From CAVDWX01 sp963612735 (GTDB lineage Bacteria > Bacillota_I > Bacilli_A > RFN20 > CAG-826), in the NCBI GenBank assembly GCA_963612735.1, contig CAVDWX010000075.1, positions 1 to 23,204 of the forward strand: 23,204 bases of DNA, read 5' to 3'. Both the position numbers and the translations under genes were made by a program. Below the pieces are notes generated by a model, which saw only the letters and a list, made by a program, of their open reading frames with translations, was not told the origin of the DNA and did no database searches. Positions 1 to 8,002 of the stretch are shown here, in pieces; position 1 is the first letter of the stretch; each line of letters opens with the position of its first letter.

Positions 1-1593
1 GATATGGAAAGCGCTCATCCAATGGATAGATTATTATGCGGTGATGTTGGATTTGGTAAAACGGAAGTGGCGTTCATTGCTGCATATAAAGCGATATTAT
101 CTAATAAACAAGTAGCGATATTATGTCCTACTACGCTCCTGGCTAGGCAGCACTATGAAGTCGCTTTGGAGCGTTTTACTCCTTTTGGCGTTAGAATAGC
201 TATATTTTCTCGACTCATTCCCGAAGCGAAACAAAAAGAATATATCAAAGGTATAGAAAACGGCGATATTCATCTCATCATTGGTACACACCGTTTATTA
301 TCAAAAGATATTGTTTATAAAGATTTAGGCTTATTAATTGTTGATGAAGAACAACGCTTTGGAGTGGAACAAAAAGAACGATTAAAAGAATTAAAAGAAA
401 GTATCGATGTTTTGACTCTTAGTGCGACCCCTATTCCTCGGACTTTACAAATATCGTTATTAGGAGTCCGTTCGCTTTCTCAAATCAATACCCCACCTAG
501 TGAAAGAATGCCGATACAAACATTTGTCATTCCTTATAAAAGTGATGTCGTCAAAGAACTAATTGAAAAAGAATTATCAAGAAATGGACAGGTCTATTAT
601 TTGCATAATAATGTTTCGACCATTTATATGACAGCTTCGAAAATTCAAAGAATGATTCCAAGTGCGAGAGTGGGAGTGGCTCACGGACAAATGGAGAAAA
701 ATAATATCGAAGAAGTGATGTCTTCTTTCTATAACGGAGATATCGATGTTTTAGTATGTACTTCTATTATTGAAAATGGAATCGATATTGCTAACGCTAA
801 TATGATTATCGTTGAAGATAGTGAAAATTATGGCTTATCGCAGTTATATCAAATCAAAGGGCGAGTGGGACGTAGCGATCGCATAGCTTATGCCTATTTA
901 ATGTATAACGGAAATAAGGAACTAAATGATAAGACGAAAAAAAGATTAAAAGCCTTGCAAGATTTTAGTGAACTAGGAAGTGGCTATAAGATTGCTCAAA
1001 GAGATTTAATGATTCGCGGTGCTGGAGATATTTTAGGACCTGACCAAGCTGGTTATATTGATTCGATTGGCTTAGATTTATATTTGAAATTATTAAATGA
1101 AGCCGTGAAGGAAAAAGAAACTGGTGAAGTAACTAATTTACCAGAAGTAAAGATAAACACCAATATTCCAATCGATGCATATATACCGGATAGTTACATC
1201 AAAGAAGATAAAATCGAATTATACCAAGAGATTATGTCTAGTAACGATTCAACTTCTTTATCTAATTTAAAAAATAAAACTATCGACATATATGGACCAT
1301 TACCTAAAGAAGTGGATCTCTTATTTTTAAAACGAAATATCGATTTACTCATTAATCAAACACATGTCACGACTTTTAAAGATTATCCTAAATTCATTGA
1401 GATATATTTAGGGGAAGAATATGCTTCTATTAAGGGAATTGGTAATATCTTATTCGAAGCTCTTATTCCCTACATTTCAAAGATGAAGATATCTTATGTC
1501 AATCGAAGATTTAAAATAGTCTTAAATAAGAGTATGACCTATTTAAAAGATTTAGAAGGTATATTACTTTCTTTAAGTCATATTAAAATATAA
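1..1593 (+). CDS. mfd: Transcription-repair coupling factor Mfd, C-terminal part (5' end outside window)
   Basis: ATP-dependent DNA translocase that removes stalled RNA polymerase and recruits UvrA for nucleotide excision repair. The reading frame is open from base 1, so the start and the N-terminal UvrB-like and RNAP-interaction domains lie upstream; about 530 residues of a protein usually near 1100-1180 are seen. Counting from the Met at base 4: Walker A GDVGFGKT at 13-20, the DEEQ Walker B box at 114-117, SATPIPRT soon after (helicase motif III), then ENGIDI and QIKGRVGR (motifs V and VI), as in RecG/Mfd translocases. The final ~150 residues match the TRCF C-terminal domain. It is followed five bases later by the S4-domain gene, as in Firmicutes where mfd precedes the yab genes. 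Identification is very secure; only the 5' boundary is unknown. Confidence 0.97.
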   Translation, partial: DMESAHPMDRLLCGDVGFGKTEVAFIAAYKAILSNKQVAILCPTTLLARQHYEVALERFTPFGVRIAIFSRLIPEAKQKEYIKGIENGDIHLIIGTHRLLSKDIVYKDLGLLIVDEEQRFGVEQKERLKELKESIDVLTLSATPIPRTLQISLLGVRSLSQINTPPSERMPIQTFVIPYKSDVVKELIEKELSRNGQVYYLHNNVSTIYMTASKIQRMIPSARVGVAHGQMEKNNIEEVMSSFYNGDIDVLVCTSIIENGIDIANANMIIVEDSENYGLSQLYQIKGRVGRSDRIAYAYLMYNGNKELNDKTKKRLKALQDFSELGSGYKIAQRDLMIRGAGDILGPDQAGYIDSIGLDLYLKLLNEAVKEKETGEVTNLPEVKINTNIPIDAYIPDSYIKEDKIELYQEIMSSNDSTSLSNLKNKTIDIYGPLPKEVDLLFLKRNIDLLINQTHVTTFKDYPKFIEIYLGEEYASIKGIGNILFEALIPYISKMKISYVNRRFKIVLNKSMTYLKDLEGILLSLSHIKI

Positions 1594-1598
1594 AAGTT

Positions 1599-1853
1599 AT
1601 GAGAATTGATTTATTTTTAAAACAATCGACATTATTAAAAAGAAGAACTTTAGCCAAAGGATATTGCGAACTTGGATTTGTTTTAGTCAACGGTAAAAAA
1701 GTAAAACCAAGTAGCAATGTTAATGATGGTGATATCATAGAAATCAGTTTAGGAAAAAGAATTGTTATTGCTCGAGCCGTCATTAAAGTTACTCCAAAGA
1801 GGGAATTTGGCTCTTATCAGTTAATTGAGGTAAAAGAATTAAGTGAACATTAA
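1599..1853 (+). CDS. rqcP: S4-domain RNA-binding protein RqcP (YabO/Hsp15 family)
   Basis: An 84-residue S4-domain protein. The start MRIDLFLKQ, the RRTLAKGY segment and the VNGKKVKPSSNVNDGD loop follow B. subtilis YabO closely. In the family, RqcP binds the 50S subunit with RqcH and peptidyl-tRNA and helps add alanine tails to stalled nascent chains in ribosome quality control; that role is taken from the family. The ATG lies five bases after the mfd stop with no visible Shine-Dalgarno, so translation is probably coupled to mfd. Its 3' end overlaps the tilS start by 11 bases. Its place between mfd and tilS matches Firmicutes order. Confidence 0.9.
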   Translation: MRIDLFLKQSTLLKRRTLAKGYCELGFVLVNGKKVKPSSNVNDGDIIEISLGKRIVIARAVIKVTPKREFGSYQLIEVKELSEH

Positions 1854-3057
1854 TTTAGATAAGAATAAATTTTATTTACTTGGGTGTTCTTATGGGCCTG
1901 ATTCAATGGCTCTATTAGATATTTTATACACTCATCATTATTCTTTTGCGGTCGCGCATGTCAATTATCATTTAAGAGAAGAATCGAATTATGAAATGAC
2001 ATCATTAAAGCAATATTGTTTAAAAAGAAATATTCCTTTTTATTGCTATGAGGACACTATTGGATTTGATAAAGGTAATACCGAAGCAATATGCCGTGAT
2101 GTGCGATTTAATTTCTTTAAATATCTTCTTGATACATATCATTTCGATAGCGTTCTTTTAGCGCATCATCTCGATGATTTATTAGAGACTTATCTACTTC
2201 AAAAAATGAGAAATAATCTTGTTATTTATTATGGATTACAAGAAGAAACATATATTAAAGAAATTAAAATTATAAGGCCACTTTTAACCTATGAGAAAAA
2301 GGATTTGATTGAATATTGTAGGGTCAATAAAATTCCATTTTCCATCGATAAAACCAATCTTGAAAATAATTATTTAAGAAATCAAATTCGACATCAAATC
2401 ATTGAAAAAATGGATAGAAAAGAAAAAGAATTGTTACTACAGGAAATTAACGATAGAAACAAAGAATTAGAACTGATGTTTCTAAAAATAAATAGTTTAG
2501 ATTTACATGTTGTTAATACAATATTAAGTTTAGACGAAACGAGCTATTTATACGCTCTTAATAAAAGCGTAAAAGAAAGTGGATTTAATCGATCTATTTC
2601 GAAAAAATTAGGATTAGAACTTAAAAAGATTATGCTTTCTAAAAAGAGTAATGTCTCTTTTAAAATTGATGAATCATTTTATTTTATTAAAGAATATGGT
2701 CGCTTTTATTTTTTAAATTCAATCGATGAAAAACCTTATTCTTTTACCTTAACTGAGCCCACATTTTTAGATAATGAATATTTTTATTTAGATTTTAAAG
2801 GGGATACGTTAAACCGCAATGTCAGTCAGGATGATTATCCTATTACTATTAGAACTGGAAGAAATAGTGATAAGATAAAAATTAATGATTATAGCGTAAC
2901 TTTACGGCGATTATATATCGATTGGAAAATGCCTCTTATGTTAAGAAAAAGATGGCCAGTCATCGAAGATAAATATGGACAAATCATTTATGTCCCTAAA
3001 TATTCTAAAGATTTTAAAATAAGCGATAATCTTAATTTTTATGTGAAGGTAAATTGA
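1843..3057 (+). CDS. tilS: tRNA(Ile)-lysidine synthase TilS
   Basis: ATP-dependent ligation of lysine to C34 of tRNA-Ile(CAU), making it read AUA and accept isoleucine; essential in most bacteria and important in an AT-rich genome. Begins with GTG at 1843, overlapping rqcP by 11 bases, with a TGAGGT ribosome site at 1826-1831. 404 residues, somewhat shorter than the ~460 of B. subtilis. PP-loop near residues 14-21, AHVNYHLR (36-43), the AHHLDDLLETYLL box (about 106-118), RPLL plus NYLRNQIRHQ near 180, and a C-terminal RNA-binding domain with RRLYIDWKMPLMLRKRWPVI. Odd: the PP-loop reads SYGPDS where the family has SGGxDS, so the first invariant glycine is Tyr. The stop is TGA followed directly by TAG. 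Confidence 0.93.
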   Translation: MNINLDKNKFYLLGCSYGPDSMALLDILYTHHYSFAVAHVNYHLREESNYEMTSLKQYCLKRNIPFYCYEDTIGFDKGNTEAICRDVRFNFFKYLLDTYHFDSVLLAHHLDDLLETYLLQKMRNNLVIYYGLQEETYIKEIKIIRPLLTYEKKDLIEYCRVNKIPFSIDKTNLENNYLRNQIRHQIIEKMDRKEKELLLQEINDRNKELELMFLKINSLDLHVVNTILSLDETSYLYALNKSVKESGFNRSISKKLGLELKKIMLSKKSNVSFKIDESFYFIKEYGRFYFLNSIDEKPYSFTLTEPTFLDNEYFYLDFKGDTLNRNVSQDDYPITIRTGRNSDKIKINDYSVTLRRLYIDWKMPLMLRKRWPVIEDKYGQIIYVPKYSKDFKISDNLNFYVKVN

Positions 3058-3094
3058 TAGATTTTTATTAGATATAATTTAATTGTCTTTTTAT

Positions 3095-3122
3095 TTTACA
3101 AAGAGCAAAAAATCTATATAAT
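3095..3122 (+). promoter_or_regulatory. Predicted sigma-A promoter of ftsH
   Basis: A -35 box TTTACA at 3095-3100 and a perfect -10 box TATAAT at 3117-3122, separated by 16 bases. Transcription would start near 3129, just before the palindromes at 3132-3166. A second TATAAT at 3073-3078 has no good -35 box. Confidence 0.65.
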
Positions 3123-3131
3123 TTTTATATC

Positions 3132-3166
3132 GTGTTCTTAGAACACATATTGATTAAATTAATCAA
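3132..3166 (+). promoter_or_regulatory. Two perfect odd-length palindromes in the ftsH leader (operator-like)
   Basis: GTGTTCTTAGAACAC at 3132-3146 has 7-bp arms around one base. TTGATTAAATTAATCAA at 3150-3166 has 8-bp arms around one base. Their centres (3139 and 3158) are 19 bp apart, close to two helical turns. They sit between the predicted start point and the GGAGG at 3173-3177, so they may be a repressor operator or small RNA hairpins. They do not match CIRCE (TTAGCACTC-N9-GAGTGCTAA), the CtsR direct repeat, or the Bacillus LexA box orientation. Confidence 0.5.
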
Positions 3167-3184
3167 ATATTAGGAGGAACAACA

Positions 3185-5206
3185 ATGGCTGAACCAAATC
3201 AACAAAAACGAGGCTTCTCATGGGGCTTTATCTTCTCTTTACTTATTACTATTGCTGTCGTTGGTACAATGGCTTATCTTCTTTTTGGAACCGATCGTTC
3301 TGATACGCTTAATGCAAGTCAATTTGTTTCACATCTTGAAAATGACCGCGTCGTTTCAGTTGTTGAAACTCCTAAATATGAATCTATTATCGTCTTAAAA
3401 GGTAAATATAAACCAAGCAGCGAATCCGCTACTGTTAAATCATATGTTGCTCGCATTAACTATAATCAATATACGAGTCTTGAATTTAGTTATAGTTATC
3501 AAAAAGATGGTGATGGTAGTACTATTATCATTACCGATACTTCAATCAATAAATTAATCGTTGATAAATATGAAGAAGCTAATAATCCAAAAGAATTCTC
3601 CTATAGTGTTAATGACCCATATGAAGTCTCTTGGTGGGATCAATGGGGACCAACCATTATCTTATTGGCAGGTTCATTAATCATTGTCATCATCTTGATG
3701 TCAAGATTGTCTGGTTCCATTGGTGCGAGTAACAATCGTGCATTAGACTTCAATCGTTCTCGCGCTCGAAGAGAGACTCATTCTAAAGTTAGATTTACTG
3801 ATGTAGCGGGATGTGACGAAGAAAAATTAGAAATGCAAGAAATCGTTTCTTATTTAAAAGAACCGAGAAAATACGCTAAATTTGGAGCAAAATTACCTCG
3901 TGGTATCTTACTTGTTGGGCCACCAGGAAGTGGTAAAACTTTACTCGCCAAAGCGATTGCTGGAGAAGCAGGTGTTCCGTTTTATTCTATTTCTGGCTCT
4001 GATTTCGTTGAAATGTTTGTCGGCGTTGGCGCGGGTCGAGTTAGAGATATGTTTAGAGTGGCTAAAGAAAACGCTCCTTGCTTAGTTTTTATCGATGAAA
4101 TAGACGCTGTCGGTCGACAACGTGGCGCTGGTCTTGGTGGAGGAAATGATGAAAGAGAACAAACCCTCAACCAATTGCTTGTTGAAATGGATGGATTTTC
4201 TGATAATTCCGGAATTATCGTCATTGCGGCAACAAATAGAGATGATGTATTAGATCCTGCTTTATTAAGAGCGGGAAGATTCGATCGTAAAATTACTGTC
4301 TCCCTTCCAGATCGCGAAGGAAGAGAAGCTATTTTTAAAGTCCATGCTCGAAATAAACATATTGCCAGTGATGTTAATTTTAATGCCTTAGCCAAAAGAA
4401 CTGTTGGTTTTTCAGGCGCTGATATTGAAAATATCTTAAATGAAGCCGCTATTTTAGCGGTTAGAAAAAATAAAGAAGCGATTACTATGAGTGAAATCGA
4501 TGAAGCTATTGACCGTAGAATCGCTGGACCCGCTAAATCATCTAGAGCTTTAAATCGTCATGAAAGAGAAATCGTCGCCTATCATGAAGCTGGACACGCT
4601 ATTATCGGTTTAAAAATGCCTCATAGCGACAAAGTCCAAAAAATTACGATTGTTCCTCGCGGAAATACTGGTGGACATGTTCGTATGACTCCGGAAGAAG
4701 ATCGATTCATTCTCACTAAAAAAGAACTCGAAGCTCGAATTGTTGGCTATCTCGGTGGAAGAAGTAGTGAAGAAACTTTCTTTGATGATGTTTCTACTGG
4801 GGCACAAAACGATATTGAAGTAGCAACTAGAATTGCAAGAATGATGGTCACTGAATTAGGAATGTCTTCATTAGGACCTATTCAATATGAAAATGATACT
4901 AGTTCCGTTTTCTTAGGTAGAGACTATACTTCAATGCAAAAGAATTTCGCGGCCGCCACTGCGGAAGAGATTGATAAAGAAGTGAGAAAAATAATTGAAG
5001 AAGCTCATAAAGAAGCTCTTAAGATAATTGCAGATAATAAAGAAGATGTCATTCTCATCGCTAAGACTTTATTAGAACATGAACAAATTACCGCAGAAGA
5101 AATTGATTATCTTTTAGAACATCGTCATCTTAAACGCGATGAAGTAGAAGAACAAACCCCTCCCACTTCAACTCCTATTGATAACAATTTGGAAGGAGAT
5201 AAATAG
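3185..5206 (+). CDS. ftsH: ATP-dependent zinc metalloprotease FtsH
   Basis: Membrane-anchored AAA+ protease that extracts and degrades membrane and short-lived cytosolic proteins; acts as a hexamer. 673 residues, normal length. Transmembrane helix at about 10-35, an extracytoplasmic domain, a second helix near 155-175, then the AAA module with Walker A GPPGSGKT at 245-252, the Walker B FIDEIDAVGR segment and the second region of homology ATNRDDVLDPALLRAGRFDR. The M41 peptidase follows with HEAGH at 467-471 and the third zinc ligand Asp543. The tail is acidic and Pro/Thr-rich. Strong ribosome site AGGAGG at 3172-3177, seven bases before the ATG. It has its own promoter and operator-like palindromes. 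In Firmicutes hpt normally lies between tilS and ftsH; here it is missing. Confidence 0.98.
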   Translation: MAEPNQQKRGFSWGFIFSLLITIAVVGTMAYLLFGTDRSDTLNASQFVSHLENDRVVSVVETPKYESIIVLKGKYKPSSESATVKSYVARINYNQYTSLEFSYSYQKDGDGSTIIITDTSINKLIVDKYEEANNPKEFSYSVNDPYEVSWWDQWGPTIILLAGSLIIVIILMSRLSGSIGASNNRALDFNRSRARRETHSKVRFTDVAGCDEEKLEMQEIVSYLKEPRKYAKFGAKLPRGILLVGPPGSGKTLLAKAIAGEAGVPFYSISGSDFVEMFVGVGAGRVRDMFRVAKENAPCLVFIDEIDAVGRQRGAGLGGGNDEREQTLNQLLVEMDGFSDNSGIIVIAATNRDDVLDPALLRAGRFDRKITVSLPDREGREAIFKVHARNKHIASDVNFNALAKRTVGFSGADIENILNEAAILAVRKNKEAITMSEIDEAIDRRIAGPAKSSRALNRHEREIVAYHEAGHAIIGLKMPHSDKVQKITIVPRGNTGGHVRMTPEEDRFILTKKELEARIVGYLGGRSSEETFFDDVSTGAQNDIEVATRIARMMVTELGMSSLGPIQYENDTSSVFLGRDYTSMQKNFAAATAEEIDKEVRKIIEEAHKEALKIIADNKEDVILIAKTLLEHEQITAEEIDYLLEHRHLKRDEVEEQTPPTSTPIDNNLEGDK

Positions 5207-5232
5207 AGAGGCTCTTAACCTCTCTTTTCTTT
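5205..5232 (+). terminator. Hairpin between ftsH and dus (weak terminator or ribosome-site spacer)
   Basis: Perfect 7-bp stem AGAGAGG (5205-5211) / CCTCTCT (5219-5225) with a 7-base loop, followed by TTTCTTT. It starts inside the ftsH TAG stop and ends seven bases before the dus ATG. The T-run is interrupted, so termination may be partial. The ribosome-site-like AAGGAG at 5193-5198 lies on the far side of the hairpin. Confidence 0.55.
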
Positions 5233-6216
5233 ATGTTTAAGATTGGTGACAAAGAAATAAAAGGGAAAGTGGTCCTCGCCCCGATGGCGGGTATAACCTC
5301 CAGTGGTTATCGTTCCTTTATGGGGAAATTTAATCCTAGCATTATGTATAGTGAAATGATTTCTGATATGGGGTTAATCTATCAAAACGAAGAAACATTA
5401 TCTTATTTAAAATTTGAAAAGAGCGACATTCCCGTTGGCGTTCAATTATTTGGAAGTGAACCAGAAAATCTTGCAAAAGCGGCTTTAATTGTCAAAAAAT
5501 GCGCTCCTTTTATAGATTTCATTGATGTTAATATGGCGTGTCCTGTGCCTAAAGTTAGCAAAACTGGGGCTGGTTCGGCTTTACTTTTAGAGCCTAAAAA
5601 ATGCGGAGAAATAATTCGAAAAATTAAAGAAGCTACCCATTTACCGGTTTCCGCTAAAATTAGGCTTGGTTATTACGATTCTAATTTGAATTATTTAGAA
5701 GTGATAAAAGAACTAGAAGGTGCGGGTGTTTCTTTTATTGCCCTACATGCGAGAAGCGCTAAGCAATTATATGCCGGTTCACCACAATATGAACTGATTA
5801 GAAATTTAAGAGATAAGATGAACGTACCACTTATCATTTCTGGAAATATCTATTCAGCGGAAGATGCCAAAAATGCATTAGAGATTACTAAAGCCGATGC
5901 AGTCATGGTAGCGCGTGGAGGAATCGGTAATCCCTTACTAATTACCCAAATTAATGAGCTACTTGAATTTGGTGAAGTGAAATCTTATTCCAATTTAGAT
6001 TTACAAATTCAGTACTGTAATGAATTAGCTTTAGAACTTATTAAAGAAAAAGGAGAAGATAAGGCTATGAGAGTTTATCGTGGAATTGGTCCTAAATTCT
6101 TTTCAGGATACAAAAATATGAAAAAATATCGGGGATTAATTAGCACTACTTTGAACGATTATTCATCCTTGATAGATATTCTAAAACAAATAAAAGAAGA
6201 AAATTTAAATGAGTAA
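5233..6216 (+). CDS. dus: tRNA-dihydrouridine synthase (DusB-like)
   Basis: FMN- and NADPH-dependent reduction of specific uridines to dihydrouridine in tRNA. 327 residues, typical of the family. The N-terminus LAPMAGIT is the FMN-binding strand; NMACPVPKV carries the catalytic acid Cys103; KIRLG, SGNIYSAEDA and MVARGGIGNP are the following barrel strands that hold FMN phosphate. The start is fixed by the conserved MFKIGDKEI N-terminus, yet there is no Shine-Dalgarno next to it: a pyrimidine tract and the ftsH hairpin lie just upstream. Position between ftsH and lysS matches dus1 (yacF) of B. subtilis. Which uridine it modifies cannot be read from the sequence. Confidence 0.93.
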   Translation: MFKIGDKEIKGKVVLAPMAGITSSGYRSFMGKFNPSIMYSEMISDMGLIYQNEETLSYLKFEKSDIPVGVQLFGSEPENLAKAALIVKKCAPFIDFIDVNMACPVPKVSKTGAGSALLLEPKKCGEIIRKIKEATHLPVSAKIRLGYYDSNLNYLEVIKELEGAGVSFIALHARSAKQLYAGSPQYELIRNLRDKMNVPLIISGNIYSAEDAKNALEITKADAVMVARGGIGNPLLITQINELLEFGEVKSYSNLDLQIQYCNELALELIKEKGEDKAMRVYRGIGPKFFSGYKNMKKYRGLISTTLNDYSSLIDILKQIKEENLNE

Positions 6217-6221
6217 ACGAC

Positions 6222-6235
6222 TTTCATTAATGAAA
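6222..6235 (+). repeat. Perfect 14-bp palindrome between dus and lysS
   Basis: TTTCATTAATGAAA is a perfect even palindrome in the 61-base gap before lysS. It has no loop or T-run, so it is not a terminator. It could be a protein site or chance in AT-rich DNA. No convincing promoter was seen here. Confidence 0.3.
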
Positions 6236-6277
6236 ATAATATAAAAAAGTATATGATAAAAAAGCGAGGTAAAAAAT

Positions 6278-7774
6278 ATGGCAAACACTGAATTAAATAA
6301 TCTAAATGATCAGGAACTCAATCGACGCGAGAAATTGAATCGATATCGTAATGAATTTAAAATTGATCCTTTTGGGCATTCTTTCAAAGTCTCTCATTCT
6401 ATTGAAGAAATCAGAAAATTATGTGATAAAAAGGACGCTAAAAAGTTAGAAAAATTAAATTTAGTGGTTTCGATTGCTGGACGTATTAAATTCATGCGCA
6501 AAATGGGGAAAGCCTCATTTGTTAATATTCAAGATAAAACTGGACACATCCAACTATATTTAGGAATCGATGTCGTCGGTAAAAAATCTTTTGAATTATT
6601 TAAACTCGCTGATATTGGAGATATTATCGGGGTTAAGGGTAGAGTAATGCTTACTCGTACTGGTGAACTTACCGTTAGAGTGGAAAAATATACTCATTTA
6701 ACCAAATGTTTAAGGCCATTACCTGAAAAATTCCATGGCTTGACGGATATTGAAGAAAGAAGTAGACGAAGATATCTTGACTTAATCATGAATGAAGAAG
6801 CTCGAAAAGTGGCTTTTGCTCGGCCTAAATTAATTAGATCCATTCAATCCTATTTAGATTCTTTAGGATATGTTGAAGTGGAAACTAGTGTTCTTTCTCC
6901 TATTTTAGGTGGGGCTAATGCTCGACCATTTATCACTCATCATAATACCCTTGATAAAGATTTTTATTTACGCATTGCTACTGAATTAAATTTAAAACGT
7001 CTACTTGTTGGTGGGATGGAAAAAGTATATGAAATTGGACGCTTATTTAGAAATGAAGGAATGGATGCCACTCATAACCCAGAATTTACCACGATTGAGG
7101 CGTATGAAGCTTATGGTGACTTACAGTCTATGCGAAAACTCGCTGAAGGTTTAATTCGTAAAGCCGCTAAAGACGTCACAGGAAGCGCGATAATTACTTA
7201 TCAAGGTAAAACTATTGACTTTAAATCTCCGTTTAAATGGATATCGATGAATGACCTTATTAAGGAAAAGACCGGAATTGATTTTTCGAAAGTGACTACA
7301 TTTGAAGAGGCTAAAGGCTACGCTGAACAAAGACATATCAAATTGGACAAATTTAAAAATACAATTGGTCATGTCATGAATGAAATATTTGAAGAATGCT
7401 GTCAAGATGAACTCATTCAACCGACATTTGTCTATTCTTATCCTATTGAAGTATCACCTTTAACTAAAAAAGGTAAAGATCCTCGATTTGTTGAACGATT
7501 TGAATTATTTGTTAATGGCAAAGAACTAGCAAATGCCTATACTGAATTAAATGATCCGATTGACCAAAAAGAAAGATTTATTGCACAACTTAAAGCTAAA
7601 GAATTGGGCGATGATGAAGCTAATGAAATGGATAACGATTTCATTGAAGCGCTTGAATATGGGATGCCTCCCGCTGGTGGAATTGGGATGGGAATTGATC
7701 GATTAGTTATGCTATTAACAGATCAAGCCTCGATTCGAGAAGTTATTCTCTTTCCAATGATGAAAGATCGTTAA
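6278..7774 (+). CDS. lysS: Lysyl-tRNA synthetase, class II
   Basis: Charges tRNA-Lys with lysine using ATP. 498 residues, standard length. An N-terminal OB-fold anticodon-binding domain covers about 60-150 (VSIAGRIKFMRKMGKASFVN). The class II core has motif 1 around RRRYLDLIMN and ETSVLSPILGGANARPF, motif 2 in RLFRNEGMDATHNPEFT, and motif 3 in GMGIDRLVMLLTDQ near the C-terminus. Ribosome site GAGGT at 6266-6270, seven bases before the ATG. No T-box leader is present in the 61-base upstream gap. Last gene of the mfd-lysS block and followed by a strong terminator. Confidence 0.98.
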   Translation: MANTELNNLNDQELNRREKLNRYRNEFKIDPFGHSFKVSHSIEEIRKLCDKKDAKKLEKLNLVVSIAGRIKFMRKMGKASFVNIQDKTGHIQLYLGIDVVGKKSFELFKLADIGDIIGVKGRVMLTRTGELTVRVEKYTHLTKCLRPLPEKFHGLTDIEERSRRRYLDLIMNEEARKVAFARPKLIRSIQSYLDSLGYVEVETSVLSPILGGANARPFITHHNTLDKDFYLRIATELNLKRLLVGGMEKVYEIGRLFRNEGMDATHNPEFTTIEAYEAYGDLQSMRKLAEGLIRKAAKDVTGSAIITYQGKTIDFKSPFKWISMNDLIKEKTGIDFSKVTTFEEAKGYAEQRHIKLDKFKNTIGHVMNEIFEECCQDELIQPTFVYSYPIEVSPLTKKGKDPRFVERFELFVNGKELANAYTELNDPIDQKERFIAQLKAKELGDDEANEMDNDFIEALEYGMPPAGGIGMGIDRLVMLLTDQASIREVILFPMMKDR

Positions 7775-7786
7775 TATAAATATTAA

Positions 7787-7810
7787 GAGTACTGAAAAGT
7801 ATTCTTTTTT
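7787..7810 (+). terminator. Intrinsic terminator after lysS
   Basis: Stem GAGTACT (7787-7793) / AGTATTC (7798-7804) with one G-U pair, a GAAA tetraloop and TTTTTT at 7805-7810. Flanking A's can pair with the T's to lengthen the stem. It separates the lysS block from the rpsF operon. Confidence 0.85.
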
Positions 7811-7829
7811 AAACTTTTTTTAAAATAAT

Positions 7830-7856
7830 TTGTCATTTTCTTCCTATATATATAAT
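7830..7856 (+). promoter_or_regulatory. Possible upstream promoter of the rpsF operon
   Basis: TTGTCA at 7830-7835 and TATAAT at 7851-7856, but the spacer is only 15 bases. If active it would give a long leader of about 140 bases holding every hairpin upstream of rpsF. Confidence 0.35.
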
Positions 7857-7896
7857 GAGGAGATGTTAATTATTTGACTACACGCATATGTGCACC

Positions 7897-7925
7897 TTTA
7901 CAAAATTATTTCAAATAGGTATAAT
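7897..7925 (+). promoter_or_regulatory. Main predicted sigma-A promoter of rpsF-ssb-rpsR
   Basis: TTTACA at 7897-7902 and a perfect TATAAT at 7920-7925 with an ideal 17-base spacer. The start would fall near 7931-7933, giving a leader of about 70 bases. The -35 hexamer is the same as in the ftsH promoter. Confidence 0.75.
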
Positions 7926-7929
7926 AGGA

Positions 7930-7996
7930 CCGCTAAAAGTTAGCAAATACTCTCTGCTGTTAAAATTTTCTAACAGCCAGAAGACCAGAGGGAGGT
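7930..7996 (+). promoter_or_regulatory. Structured rpsF leader, candidate S6:S18 autoregulatory RNA
   Basis: Hairpin 1: GCTAA (7932-7936) / TTAGC (7940-7944), directly after CCG at 7930-7932. Hairpin 2: CTGTTA (7957-7962) / TAACAG (7971-7976), enclosed by CTCTG (7952-7956) / CAGAG (7986-7990), which leaves a 9-base bulge CCAGAAGAC on the 3' side. The outer stem ends against the GGGAGG ribosome site (7990-7995). Many bacteria have an rpsF leader hairpin with a conserved CC(G) bulge bound by the S6:S18 complex to repress translation. Position and architecture fit; the match to that consensus was not tested by a covariance model. Confidence 0.5.
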
Positions 7997-8002
7997 AAAA
8001 AA

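Noticed and set aside
3132..3166. CIRCE or CtsR heat-shock operator before ftsH
   Set aside because: The palindromes do not match either consensus in sequence or spacing.
3982..4395. Antisense open frame of 137 codons inside ftsH
   Set aside because: Shadow of the conserved ftsH AAA domain; no ribosome site or recognisable protein.
6217..6277. T-box riboswitch before lysS
   Set aside because: The gap is only 61 bases, with no T-box sequence or terminator/antiterminator pair.
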